From ZC4RG30 sp963812195 (GTDB lineage Bacteria > Pseudomonadota > Gammaproteobacteria > Steroidobacterales > Steroidobacteraceae): DNA of 64,000 bases. The translations under genes were made by a program, and so were the position numbers. Positions 7,900-15,926 of this stretch are shown here, one piece after another. The stretch covers positions 186,001 through 250,000 of the forward strand of contig CAWEUI010000013.1 of assembly GCA_963812195.1 (NCBI GenBank). The letters are read 5' to 3'. A model generated the notes under the pieces. That model saw nothing but the letters and a program-made list of their open reading frames with translations. It ran no database searches and was not told the DNA's origin. Within the stretch, counting starts at the first letter, position 1; each line of letters opens with the position of its first letter.

Positions 7900-8853
7900 A
7901 TGGGAAATTTTCCACTTGGGCAGGCGTGGGTCTCCCGAATCACCCAAGGTGATGCTCCGGATATTTCTGTCGTGGGAGGCGGTGCAGTTCCGATGCCAGG
8001 AGCCGCTGAGCACAACGCATTTGTGAGGAAGATCGCTGCTACCGAAACGGCTCGAGAAATCGCGCGGAGGCGGTGGATCAAACCCGCAAGCGGCGGAGAT
8101 AAAGTTCTTGAACGGGGCAAGGCCTTGTTCGACTTTCTGTTCGCTGCTGATACGCACCGACCCGCGGTTGCGATGTTTAAAGGGCGCCGACCAAGTACGC
8201 GGCGAGACTTGGTGGAGAGCGTATCGAGAATCGCGTGGATTGCTCATGTGGCCGAGGTTGCGAAGTCGAGGCCGAGAACCACGAGTTTCACACCGACATC
8301 ACTGGATGCAAACTTCATACGAGGCTTGACGAAGCTGAGCGTGCTCCAAGATGGTCCGGCTCGAGCGCTTGCGGCGATTCAGGAGATTGGGATCTCTGTC
8401 GTAGTTGAGAGTGGTCTGCCAGGTATGTCCGTCGACGGCGCGTCTTTCAACTATCTCGGCGTGGGGCCGGTGCTTGCTTTGACGCTGCGACATGATCGTC
8501 TCGACAACTTCTGGTTTACGTTGCTGCATGAGCTTGGGCATGTAGCGCTGCATTTGTCGAATCCAGGAGAGGATGTCTACATCGACTCTCTTGATGAGAG
8601 CGTGAATGATGATCAGGAGGCGGAAGCTGAAGCGGATGCATTCGCAAAGGATGGCCTGATTCCCCGGGATACTTGGCTTCGGAGCGACGTGCGGCGTCTT
8701 GGGACCGAGGGAAGTGTGAAGGCCCTTGCTCATCAGCTTGGCATAGATCCTTCAATTGTCGCTGGACGTTTCCGCTATGAGCGCAGGGAGTTCTGGAATT
8801 TCACCGATCTTGTAGGTAGGGGCTTAGTCCGCGACATGCTGCTATCTAGGTAG
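7900..8853 (+). CDS. ImmA/IrrE-family metallopeptidase, second copy
   Basis: 317 residues from ATG 7900, 10 nt after the GNAT stop. The zinc motif is LLHELGHVALH (His210, Glu211, His214), with the third ligand in QEAEAEADAFAKDGLIP (about Glu241-243). The N-terminal ~130 residues contain an Arg-rich segment (TETAREIARRRWI) that may be a degenerate helical or DNA-binding part. This arrangement is common in HigA-associated ImmA/IrrE proteins. It differs from the first peptidase in sequence and length, so it is not a recent duplicate. Probably co-transcribed with the GNAT and beta-family genes. Confidence 0.83.
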   Translation: MGNFPLGQAWVSRITQGDAPDISVVGGGAVPMPGAAEHNAFVRKIAATETAREIARRRWIKPASGGDKVLERGKALFDFLFAADTHRPAVAMFKGRRPSTRRDLVESVSRIAWIAHVAEVAKSRPRTTSFTPTSLDANFIRGLTKLSVLQDGPARALAAIQEIGISVVVESGLPGMSVDGASFNYLGVGPVLALTLRHDRLDNFWFTLLHELGHVALHLSNPGEDVYIDSLDESVNDDQEAEAEADAFAKDGLIPRDTWLRSDVRRLGTEGSVKALAHQLGIDPSIVAGRFRYERREFWNFTDLVGRGLVRDMLLSR

Positions 8854-8861
8854 CGTCGGCC

Positions 8862-9935
8862 ATGTATTCACCGATCCTAAGAAACAGACAGAGTGAGTTG
8901 CTGGCAATCAAGCATCTGGCGCAGTCGGTGCGCTTGGAGATGATGCCAGTGCTGGATGTGGCCGCTCCGACAAAGAGCATGGACAAGGAAAAGGCAGTAG
9001 CATATGTGGAGCGAAATATCGGTCGAACCGGGAAGTGCGCCACAGGTTTTCCGGCGGTCTTCGTGGACTCAAGTGAATTGGCGTCAGAGTTTCGGCTGAC
9101 AGGTCGTGTACACCCTCTCCAGGCTATGGCGGCTGCAATCGCCCAGAGCGGTGGCTTGGCCATTCCCGTGGCAGGTCTGTATCGAGATGCGGTGCACAAT
9201 AAGCTGGCGGTAGAGATTGCCAAGGAAAGCGCGGACGAGGCGCTATGTATTCGCCTAGACGCAACAGATGTGAGCACTGCAACAGCAACAGCAAGGCGAA
9301 TAGAAGAGTTCTTGCAGTCTGTGGACGTCAGGGTGACGAAGACGCATCTGCTCTTGGATTTGCAGTGTCTCTACGGCCAAGATCGGGAGGCCATTTCCAA
9401 GCAGGTTCTGCGCTTGTTAACCCATCTGGATACGCAGGGATGGGCGGGAATTCTCATCGGGGGTTATGGTCTTCCAGACCAGATATCAACAGCGGTTGGC
9501 TCGAATGACCAAGGCTACCTGCAACGCATAGAACAGGATGTCTTTGAAGATACCCAAGGATTCCGTATGCAAAGTCCGCGCTGGTTCGCGGACTACACGA
9601 TCTTGCCGCCCTCAGTGGTCGAATTGGACTGGCGTCTTATAGCGAAACTTACGTGCCCGAAGGCTCTGTACACTCTAAGTGACTCGTGGTTCATCATCCG
9701 CGGTGGAGCATTGTCCAGCCATCCGGACGGATACGAGCAATATTTCTCGATCGCCGAAGATATTGTCGCGCTGGACGAGTACTGCGGTCCAGGTTACAGC
9801 TATGGCGACGAATATATAGCCGACCGTTCCGCGAGGAAAGGAAAGCCTGGAAGTCCGGCGTCATGGATTACGGCGTGCGTGAATCACCACATGACGTTCA
9901 CGGCCATCACACATGCGAACGACGACAATTCCTAG
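8862..9935 (+). CDS. Beta family protein (phage T4 beta-like)
   Basis: 357 residues from ATG 8862, 8 nt after the peptidase stop. The opening MYSPILRNRQSELLAIKHL and the later LLDLQCLYGQDRE, WAGILIGGYGLPDQIS and DYTILPP segments match the layout of the 'beta family' proteins of phage and islands, whose biochemical role is not established. The predicted fold alternates strand and helix, possibly a TIM-like barrel. It converges on an sce7726-like gene, a pairing often seen in islands. Lower GC than the backbone. Confidence 0.7.
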   Translation: MYSPILRNRQSELLAIKHLAQSVRLEMMPVLDVAAPTKSMDKEKAVAYVERNIGRTGKCATGFPAVFVDSSELASEFRLTGRVHPLQAMAAAIAQSGGLAIPVAGLYRDAVHNKLAVEIAKESADEALCIRLDATDVSTATATARRIEEFLQSVDVRVTKTHLLLDLQCLYGQDREAISKQVLRLLTHLDTQGWAGILIGGYGLPDQISTAVGSNDQGYLQRIEQDVFEDTQGFRMQSPRWFADYTILPPSVVELDWRLIAKLTCPKALYTLSDSWFIIRGGALSSHPDGYEQYFSIAEDIVALDEYCGPGYSYGDEYIADRSARKGKPGSPASWITACVNHHMTFTAITHANDDNS

Positions 9936-10624
9936 ATTGGCGTAGATCGCCAGTTCGTGCGTTCACGAAGTTTTCGAAGTGCACCACTGCGAAGTGCTGC
10001 AGGCTCAACGGACCTCAGCAACTCAGCGCGGATTGTCTTCTTGGAGACCCGTGCTCTTACAGGTGCATCCAAGAGATCGGATAGCAGTTCGCTGACTTCG
10101 TCGCGCCAAAGCAATGCCAAGAGCCGCTCAATGTTTAAGCTAGGGTTCGACTTTGGGCGACACAAGAACCGATATCTCAGCTGCCGGCCTGTGCGGCGCC
10201 CGACTACTATTCCCCACCAGCTGGGTATCAGCTCGCAGGCCTTCGCCGCCAGCGCTGCATGGGTAACAAGAACGACCTGATCAAAACACTGCGAATAGGC
10301 TGTTGCCTGTCTAGGCAGCCGGCTAACGTCGTCCTTCGGGCCTTTGATTTCAATTCCAATCAAGCAATCAGCGATCACCGCAAGGTCGATCCGGGCCCTC
10401 CCGGAACAAACCTCCATCTCTTCGACGATGAACGGGCTGGTACTACCACGAATCCATCGGGGAATCTGGGCGCGAATGAGTGCCCGAATGTCCTGCTCTG
10501 AGATATCCAGTGCGAATTCCCTGTCGGGGGCAGAGATCGCGAGAACTGGTGCACTTCTCACCATGGGATTGGACCTCGACTGCGACTGAATCGCACGGTA
10601 TAGGGGGTCGGGGGCGATGTCCAC
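9932..10624 (-). CDS. sce7726-family protein, PD-(D/E)xK nuclease-like
   Basis: 230 residues. A nuclease-like core is visible: Glu70 (VEEMEV), Asp80 (ARIDLAVI) and IGIEIKGPKDD containing Glu92-x-Lys94, followed by LPRQATAYSQCFDQVVLVTH. This is the spacing of a PD-(D/E)xK phosphodiesterase fold. sce7726-type proteins frequently neighbour beta-family/sce7725 proteins and ImmA/IrrE proteins; their function is not established. The 3' end overlaps that of the beta-family gene by a few bases (convergent). Start ATG 10624 is probable, with MVRSAP 60 nt inside as an alternative. Confidence 0.7.
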   Translation of the reverse strand: MDIAPDPLYRAIQSQSRSNPMVRSAPVLAISAPDREFALDISEQDIRALIRAQIPRWIRGSTSPFIVEEMEVCSGRARIDLAVIADCLIGIEIKGPKDDVSRLPRQATAYSQCFDQVVLVTHAALAAKACELIPSWWGIVVGRRTGRQLRYRFLCRPKSNPSLNIERLLALLWRDEVSELLSDLLDAPVRARVSKKTIRAELLRSVEPAALRSGALRKLRERTNWRSTPI

Positions 10625-10854
10625 GCTCCAATTGGTGTGCCTGCGCGGTGTCCGATTGCGAGTGGATGAACCCGCAAGCTTTCGCGGGTGTTGATGGTAA
10701 TACCATGCGGAAAGAGAGAGCCGTAACTAGGACAGACAATCACTTCAGATTGCCTGTCAACAAACGCTATCGGGCGATCTCGGAAGGTGAAAAGCTTGTT
10801 TTCAGGGTGTAGGCGTTATCGGCGGGTGACATCGGACGACGTCGGATGTTGTCC

Positions 10855-10928
10855 TGGTGCCCCCACTCGGAATCGAACCAAGCTCTGCGGTTTACAAAAC
10901 CGCTGCATCACCACAATGCTTTAGGGGC
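10855..10928 (-). tRNA. tRNA-Thr(TGT)-like gene, atypical core
   Basis: 74 nt on the minus strand with encoded CCA. Acceptor GCCCCTA pairs TGGGGGC, discriminator A. The anticodon arm is GCGGT-TTTGTAA-ACCGC, giving anticodon TGT. The T arm is CTTGG-TTCGATT-CCGAG. The D arm is only GCAT-TGTGGTG-ATGC; position 8 is A and position 14 is T, the reverse of the universal U8-A14 pair, and the variable loop is short. It may be a real but unusual tRNA or a degenerate one. It stands directly at the right edge of the low-GC island. Confidence 0.7.
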
Positions 10929-10941
10929 CGAGTGCCCGCAA

Positions 10942-11701
10942 TTATACGCGCGCAGCCGCGGATTCCCGGGGAGAGGTCACAGCGGCAACGCCTGTCGTGC
11001 CCTTGCCGCCATCGGTGAGCGCGTCCACCGGATCCTGAGGGTCGGCCGAATCGACCGGGTCCGCCGGATCCACAGGATCCGTATGCCCGGTGTTCGAAGG
11101 CGCAGGCGCGGGTGCCGGGCAGTCCTCGATGCGCAACTCATCCAGCGGCAGACCCGAGTCCGGTGAGCCGCCCGTCACCGAGCGTTGCACGGGCGATGCC
11201 GGGCACGTCGAGCCAGATCACCGGTTGATCCTTTTGGCGCTCCTCGACCACGGCTTCCAGCTTGAGGCGCTTGACGCGTCTGGCGCGGTCCTCGGCCCGC
11301 TGTTGACTGGAAAACAGGCCTGCCGAAACCCGGAACGACTTGTCATTCGGCATGGCGAATGTGTCGCTCATGCCGGAACGGCGAATGGTGTTCAGGGCTT
11401 TGGCCTGGGCGTCGGCGTCGGCGGTGGTCACGTAGACCCACCAGCCGTCATTGACCTGCTGGGTGACCGAGCGGCGCTGCACCTGCCAGCCGAATTTGCC
11501 GACTGCCGCCTCGGCCTTGTCGGCCAGGTTCGCGTCGTGGAACGGACCCAGCGTGGCGCAGGGTGGTGGCGGCAACGGCTTCTTGTGACCCGGTGCGCTG
11601 GCCACGGCGTGCAGCTGCGGCTTGTTGCCGGCGCTCATCCGCGACCAGCCGAAGACCAGCAGGTTGATCGCGACGAGCGCCAGGACCGCAATGCGCAGCA
11701 T
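10942..11701 (-). CDS. SPOR-domain envelope protein, probable frameshift near its 3' end
   Basis: Starts at ATG 11701 (MLRIAVLALVAINLLVFGWS, a signal anchor). The SPOR-like region covers about residues 55-150, with CATLGPFHDANLADKAEAAV and a WWVYVTTADADAQAKALNTI segment; SPOR domains bind denuded septal peptidoglycan. The frame that carries SPOR stops at 11138 after a meaningless tail. The overlapping frame (10942-11190) continues sensibly with PLDELRIEDCPAPAPA and an Asp/Pro/Val repeat (DPVDPADPVDSADPQDPVD), so one indel near 11190 probably truncates the readable ORF. It sits just after coaX (13 nt), as in related genomes. Confidence 0.6.
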
Positions 11702-11714
11702 GGTGCGAAGCCTA

Positions 11715-12524
11715 TCAAGCCCGGCGGCGGATGGGCACTTTGCCCAGCACGGCGACGCCGCGCAGCACCAGATCCTCACAGGGCTTGCAGGCGCTGCGCA
11801 GCCGCTGCACCACGGCATCGCTGCCGCCGCCGGTGACGAACAGCACCGGGCGCACACCCAGTCGCCTGGTGATCTGGTTGATGGTGCGATCGATGAAGCC
11901 CGCGGCCGCGGCCAGGCAGCCTTCCTCGATGGCCGAGCGCGTGGCATCGGCAAGTGGCGGTACCTGTTCGTGCCCGGCGGGCCGCCTGGCCCGGCGTGGC
12001 CCGGCGGCGCGGGTCCGTGCGCGCGGTGCGATGTCGGCGGTGCGGCCGAGCAGCCCGTCCAGCATCAGTGCCGGCCCGGGCGCGATCAGTCCGCCACGGT
12101 GGTAGCCATCCTGGTCGACCAGATCGAGCGTCAGCGCCGTGCCGATGCTGGCCGCGCAGACGGTGCGATAGCAGCCGGCGCGATGCCAGGCCGCCACCAG
12201 CGCGGCCCAGCGGTCCGCACCGAGCTGCAATGGACGCGCGTAACCGTTCTTCACGCCGGCCGCTTCCACGCTGCTCGAGATCAGTTCGGGCGACGGGCGC
12301 CCGCCGGCACGCAGTGCCGAGCGCAAGCGCTTCTCGAAGCGTGCTCCGGCCACGTTGACGCCGACCACCCGCTCCACGGCCGGCGCGCGTTGCAGCCATT
12401 TTGTGAAACGCGCGAACTCGCCGAGCTCGCAGGCCTGCTGCCGGCCCAGGCGTCCATCGCGCACCAGCGCCCACTTGATGCGGGAGTTGCCCGCATCGAA
12501 CAGCAGTGTCTCGGTCGTATTCAT
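11715..12524 (-). CDS. coaX: Type III pantothenate kinase
   Basis: 269 residues. CoaX phosphorylates pantothenate with ATP in the first step of coenzyme A synthesis. Signature segments: LLFDAGNSRIKWALV (DxGN phosphate-binding start), GADRWAALVAAW, ASIGTALTLDLVD, GGLIAPGPALM and FVTGGGSD near the end. Length is normal for the family. The start codon overlaps the birA stop by 4 nt, so birA-coaX-SPOR form an operon. Confidence 0.95.
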   Translation of the reverse strand: MNTTETLLFDAGNSRIKWALVRDGRLGRQQACELGEFARFTKWLQRAPAVERVVGVNVAGARFEKRLRSALRAGGRPSPELISSSVEAAGVKNGYARPLQLGADRWAALVAAWHRAGCYRTVCAASIGTALTLDLVDQDGYHRGGLIAPGPALMLDGLLGRTADIAPRARTRAAGPRRARRPAGHEQVPPLADATRSAIEEGCLAAAAGFIDRTINQITRRLGVRPVLFVTGGGSDAVVQRLRSACKPCEDLVLRGVAVLGKVPIRRRA

Positions 12525-13525
12525 GTGCTGCGCACGCTCACTTCACCGGCAATGATGCGATGAATCCGGCCATCGTGCTCGACCTGCAGCGCGCCATCGG
12601 TATCGATGCCGCGGGCGGTGCCGATGGCCGGACCATTGCCGCCCTGTATCTGCACGGTCCGGTCGGCGAGCGCATCGGCGGACCGGTACTCGGCCAGAAA
12701 GGCGCCCAGGCCGGAAGCGGCAAATTGCTCCATCGCCGCGATGCCGTGGTCGAGCAAGGCCGCCACCAGCGCCTCGCGCGCCGGTGGCCGCGCACCGGGC
12801 GCAAGGGCGCTCAGGTCCGTCGCGGCCTGGCCAATCCGCGCACGCGCGGCGCCGCCCAGCGCGACGTTCAGTCCCAACCCGACCACCACGTGCACGGGAC
12901 CTGCGGCTTCGGATCGCATCTCGATGAGGATGCCGCCGAGCTTGCCGCCCGCGGCAACCAGATCGTTCGGCCACTTCAACTGCACGCCTTCGATGGCCAG
13001 CGCCGCGAGCGCGCGCAGCACCGCTACACCCACGGCCAGCGACAGCGCGCCCAGTTGCGCGGCCAGCGCCTCGAAGCACCAGGACCAGGACAGGCAGACG
13101 GCGCCACCGGGTGCGGCCAGCCAGCTGCGGCCGCGCCGGCCTCGGCCGGCGCTCTGGAATTCGGCGGTCAGGAAATCGAACTGGCCGGGTGTCGGGGCAG
13201 GCCGCTGCAGCAGCGTGCCGTTGGTGGAGGCCGTCTCGGCCAGGCATTGCCCATCACGCAGACGCGCGCACGTTGCCGGCTGCAATCGCTGCAGCACGCC
13301 GCGGGCCGACAACGGACTGGAAGGCAGGGCGAGCCGGTAACCGCGATGCGTGATGGCCTGGATCTCGGTGCCCAGTTCGCGCAGGCGGCCCACGGCCTTC
13401 CAGATGGCGCTGCGTGTGACGCGAAACTCCCCGGCCAGCGCCGCGCCGGACACGAAGCGCGGTGTGCCCTCTTCGGCGGCGCGCGCCGCGGCGAGTCGCT
13501 GCAGCAGTTCCGCCGGGATCGACAT
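12521..13525 (-). CDS. birA: Bifunctional biotin--protein ligase / biotin operon repressor
   Basis: 334 residues. N-terminal winged helix (VTRSAIWKAVGRLRELG) for DNA binding. The ligase domain has the biotin/AMP site SAGRGRRGRSWLA (GRGRxGR), LKWPNDLVAAGGKLGGILIE and a C-terminal SH3-like domain (ADRTVQIQGGNGPAIGTARG). It attaches biotin to the biotin carboxyl carrier protein and represses biotin synthesis. Its ATG directly follows the stop of the upstream ctlX-like gene (no spacer), and coaX overlaps its 3' end. Confidence 0.95.
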   Translation of the reverse strand: MSIPAELLQRLAAARAAEEGTPRFVSGAALAGEFRVTRSAIWKAVGRLRELGTEIQAITHRGYRLALPSSPLSARGVLQRLQPATCARLRDGQCLAETASTNGTLLQRPAPTPGQFDFLTAEFQSAGRGRRGRSWLAAPGGAVCLSWSWCFEALAAQLGALSLAVGVAVLRALAALAIEGVQLKWPNDLVAAGGKLGGILIEMRSEAAGPVHVVVGLGLNVALGGAARARIGQAATDLSALAPGARPPAREALVAALLDHGIAAMEQFAASGLGAFLAEYRSADALADRTVQIQGGNGPAIGTARGIDTDGALQVEHDGRIHRIIAGEVSVRST

Positions 13526-14458
13526 CTAATGTGCCCGCCCGTGCGCCAGCGGCACTTCGGCAAGCATGCAACGCACGCTGCCGCCGCCGACCTGCTCGAT
13601 GACCGGTACTGCCGCCACGACCGGTTCGGCTCCGGCATCGGCCAGCAAGCGCAGCTGCCCGGTGCGCAACGAATCGTGCGCGGCGCGGGACATCACCAGG
13701 CAGCTGCGATCCGCTGCCCGTACCTCCAGCATGTTGCCGGCGAACCGGCCCAGCTGGAACGCGTCCAGCTCCAGCAGCGCGCGCCCCGGCGCGCGCAGCG
13801 CAGCCGTGAGCGCGGCGCGTTGATCCGGTGCCACCCATGGCACACCGATGCCCGCAACGCGCTCGCCCACCCACAACAGCACATTGGTGTGATACACGGG
13901 TACACCGTCGGCGGTGGCCGCATCGAAGATGAAGGGCTGGTAGCCCAGCAGGCGCGACCATTCGCGCACCAGTGCTTCGTTCGTGCGCGGCGAACGGCAG
14001 GCATAGGCAACGCGCGTGCGGTGGTCGAGCACCAGGCTGCCGGTGCCTTCCAGGAAGCGGCCATGGTCTTCCTCGCCGGACAGATCAATGCGCCGGGATT
14101 CGTGAAAGCCAAGCTGTGACTTGACGGTGTCGATGACCGCCTCGCGCCGTTCGATGCGCCGGTTCGCCTCGTGCATCGGGTACAGCACGACAGTGCCGTC
14201 CGCGTGGAAGCTGATCCAGTTGTTGGGAAAGACCGCATCGGGCCGGGGCGGCTCGGGGTTGTCGGGCGCGATGGCGATGCGGATGTGCGCGCCGCGCAGC
14301 GCAGCCGTGAGCGCGGCGAACTCAGCGCGCGCCTGTGCCGCGATGGTGGCGGGATCTTCGGTGGAGCCGGACTGGAAGCGGTTGGTGGTGGCGGTCGCCG
14401 CGTTGAAGCCGAATGCCGCGGGTTCGACCAGCAGCAGGCCGGTATCCGCAGTACTCAC
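13526..14458 (-). CDS. ctlX: Citrulline-utilisation hydrolase-like (arginine deiminase-related) enzyme
   Basis: About 310 residues from GTG 14458; an ATG at 14533 would overlap the PilZ gene and adds an unconserved Arg/Pro-rich leader. Amidinotransferase/DDAH-fold landmarks: VFPNNWISFHADG, EEDHGRFLEGTGSLVLD (Glu/Gly substrate loop), VYHTNVLLWVGE with the general-base His, and GGGSVRCMLAEVPL with the C-terminal catalytic Cys. CtlX-type enzymes hydrolyse citrulline or related guanidino/ureido compounds; the exact substrate is inferred. Adjoins birA without a gap. Confidence 0.78.
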   Translation of the reverse strand: MSTADTGLLLVEPAAFGFNAATATTNRFQSGSTEDPATIAAQARAEFAALTAALRGAHIRIAIAPDNPEPPRPDAVFPNNWISFHADGTVVLYPMHEANRRIERREAVIDTVKSQLGFHESRRIDLSGEEDHGRFLEGTGSLVLDHRTRVAYACRSPRTNEALVREWSRLLGYQPFIFDAATADGVPVYHTNVLLWVGERVAGIGVPWVAPDQRAALTAALRAPGRALLELDAFQLGRFAGNMLEVRAADRSCLVMSRAAHDSLRTGQLRLLADAGAEPVVAAVPVIEQVGGGSVRCMLAEVPLAHGRAH

Positions 14459-14513
14459 GGAACGGTTGGGAGCAGCATGGCGCCGGCCGGGCGCGTGGAG
14501 ACTGGCGGGCGCT

Positions 14514-14789
14514 TCAGTGCGCCGCGTAGGCATCCATCATCAGTCCGGTGCCGCCACCCGACACATGCGCGACGACCGCGGAGCGGCGATGCAGTTTGGT
14601 GATGGCGCCGAGATTGATGGCAAAGGCGAGCTGCACCTTTTGTCCCTTGCGAAGTCCCAGACCTGAGGTACGTATGAACACACCGGTGGCCGACAGATTG
14701 ACAGCCTTGCACAACGAGCGGCGCCCATCGGGCATGACGATATACACGAGCGTACGCGCGCGGTGACGGGTATGAAGGCGGCGTTCCAC
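14514..14789 (-). CDS. PilZ-domain protein
   Basis: About 92 residues from GTG 14789, preceded by GAGAGG; TTG 14810 is an alternative. It is a stand-alone PilZ fold: RRLHTRHRARTLVYI carries the RxxxR-type c-di-GMP contact and NLSATGVFIRTSG the (D/N)xSxxG-type contact, slightly degenerate. Likely a c-di-GMP receptor, or a degenerate PilZ acting through protein contacts. It lies just upstream of the ctlX-like gene on the same strand. Confidence 0.8.
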   Translation of the reverse strand: MERRLHTRHRARTLVYIVMPDGRRSLCKAVNLSATGVFIRTSGLGLRKGQKVQLAFAINLGAITKLHRRSAVVAHVSGGGTGLMMDAYAAH

Positions 14790-14881
14790 TGTGTACCTCT
14801 CGAACCTCAAACCGGAACTGGGTCACATTATCCCGATCGATGGTGCAGCGCCAACAGGCAACTGAACATAACGTGGGCCTA

Positions 14882-15817
14882 CTATAGTGCCGCGCGCGCA
14901 TTCAGGGAAACCCTGACCGGGCAATGGTCGGAGAGGTGATAGTGGATCGCATCCGCGGCGCGGAACGGAAAGTGCGCGAACGCCGGTGATGCCAGCGCCG
15001 CGAGCAGCGTCCGGCTCACCAGGATGTGATCGATGAAGCTCCGATAGGGTGCGCCCCACACGCAGTTGGCAAATGGCAGCGTGCTCGAGGACGCCAGGAA
15101 CGCCGGCAGGTCGAGCGCGCGCCAGAATGGGTCGGCGGCGGTGGGTGGCCCGCCGCGATTGAAATCTCCGAGCACGATGAAGCGCGCGCCGGCCCGCGCA
15201 CGCGCGGCAATCCAGCGGCCCAGAACGCGCGCCTGCGCGGCAAGCAGCCGGCAGGCCGCGCGCCGCGATTGCAGTGGGTCGTGGGCGCAGCCGGATTTCA
15301 GGTGCACCACCAGCAGTTCGATGACTCCCAGGCGCGCTGTGTGGATGTCCAGCACCAGACCCGCACGCGTGCGCTCATTCACTGCCAGCGCCGACAGGGG
15401 CCGCCCGCAATCGCCGGCCAGTTCGGGCCGCACCGCGAAACCCACCTGCTGGTGGCCGTGACCGGGATGCATGCAGATGCGATAGCCATGGAACACGCGG
15501 CGCGCGATGGCCGCGTCCTGCACTTCCTGGAAAGCGATGACATCGGCATCGAGCCGGTCGGCGTAGGCGCGCAGCCGCGCCAGGTCGGCGCTGTCGCGCG
15601 ACAGCTCGCGCACCACGTCGCAGGGCAGCGCGGCAGGCAGACCCGCACGGCATGCCTTGCGCGCGGCCAGTGCGGTGTGGCCGTCGACCAGCCATTCCAG
15701 GTTCCAGGTGGCAATGTGCAGCAGTGGCGGTCTTGCCGGCGACGCCGCGCTGTGGGCGACAAGGGCAACGAGCAGCGCGCACGGCAGACAGGCCAGCAGC
15801 AGACGGTACCAGTGCAT
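14882..15817 (-). CDS. Secreted endonuclease/exonuclease/phosphatase-family hydrolase
   Basis: About 311 residues from ATG 15817 (GTG 15835 also possible), with a signal peptide MHWYRLLLACLPCALLVALV. EEP-superfamily motifs in order: IATWNLEWL (Asn), VIAFQEVQD (metal Glu), LLVVHLKSG, FIVLGDFNRGG (Asp/Asn), FIDHILVS and the terminal LSDHCPV (catalytic Asp-His). The fold hydrolyses nucleic acids, phosphoinositides or phosphodiesters; substrate unknown. Divergent from ppc. Confidence 0.85.
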   Translation of the reverse strand: MHWYRLLLACLPCALLVALVAHSAASPARPPLLHIATWNLEWLVDGHTALAARKACRAGLPAALPCDVVRELSRDSADLARLRAYADRLDADVIAFQEVQDAAIARRVFHGYRICMHPGHGHQQVGFAVRPELAGDCGRPLSALAVNERTRAGLVLDIHTARLGVIELLVVHLKSGCAHDPLQSRRAACRLLAAQARVLGRWIAARARAGARFIVLGDFNRGGPPTAADPFWRALDLPAFLASSSTLPFANCVWGAPYRSFIDHILVSRTLLAALASPAFAHFPFRAADAIHYHLSDHCPVRVSLNARAAL

Positions 15818-15926
15818 CCGGCGCGAGACTGGCACGAGTCCGGGCGGCCCGTGCTGCGCATATCTGCGCTGTTTTCATCATTTTGTATTGGGATGGCGGC
15901 AGGAATCTTGCATCCTGTAGTGCACC

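Noticed and set aside
10660..10695. ACCCGC...GCGGGT hairpin as a terminator for the sce7726-like gene
   Set aside because: It lies upstream of that gene's start and lacks a T run; it may be a chance or operator repeat.
12506..14119. A 537-residue plus-strand frame across birA and the ctlX-like gene
   Set aside because: Low-complexity Gly/Arg/Gln translation, antisense to clear homologues; no start signal.
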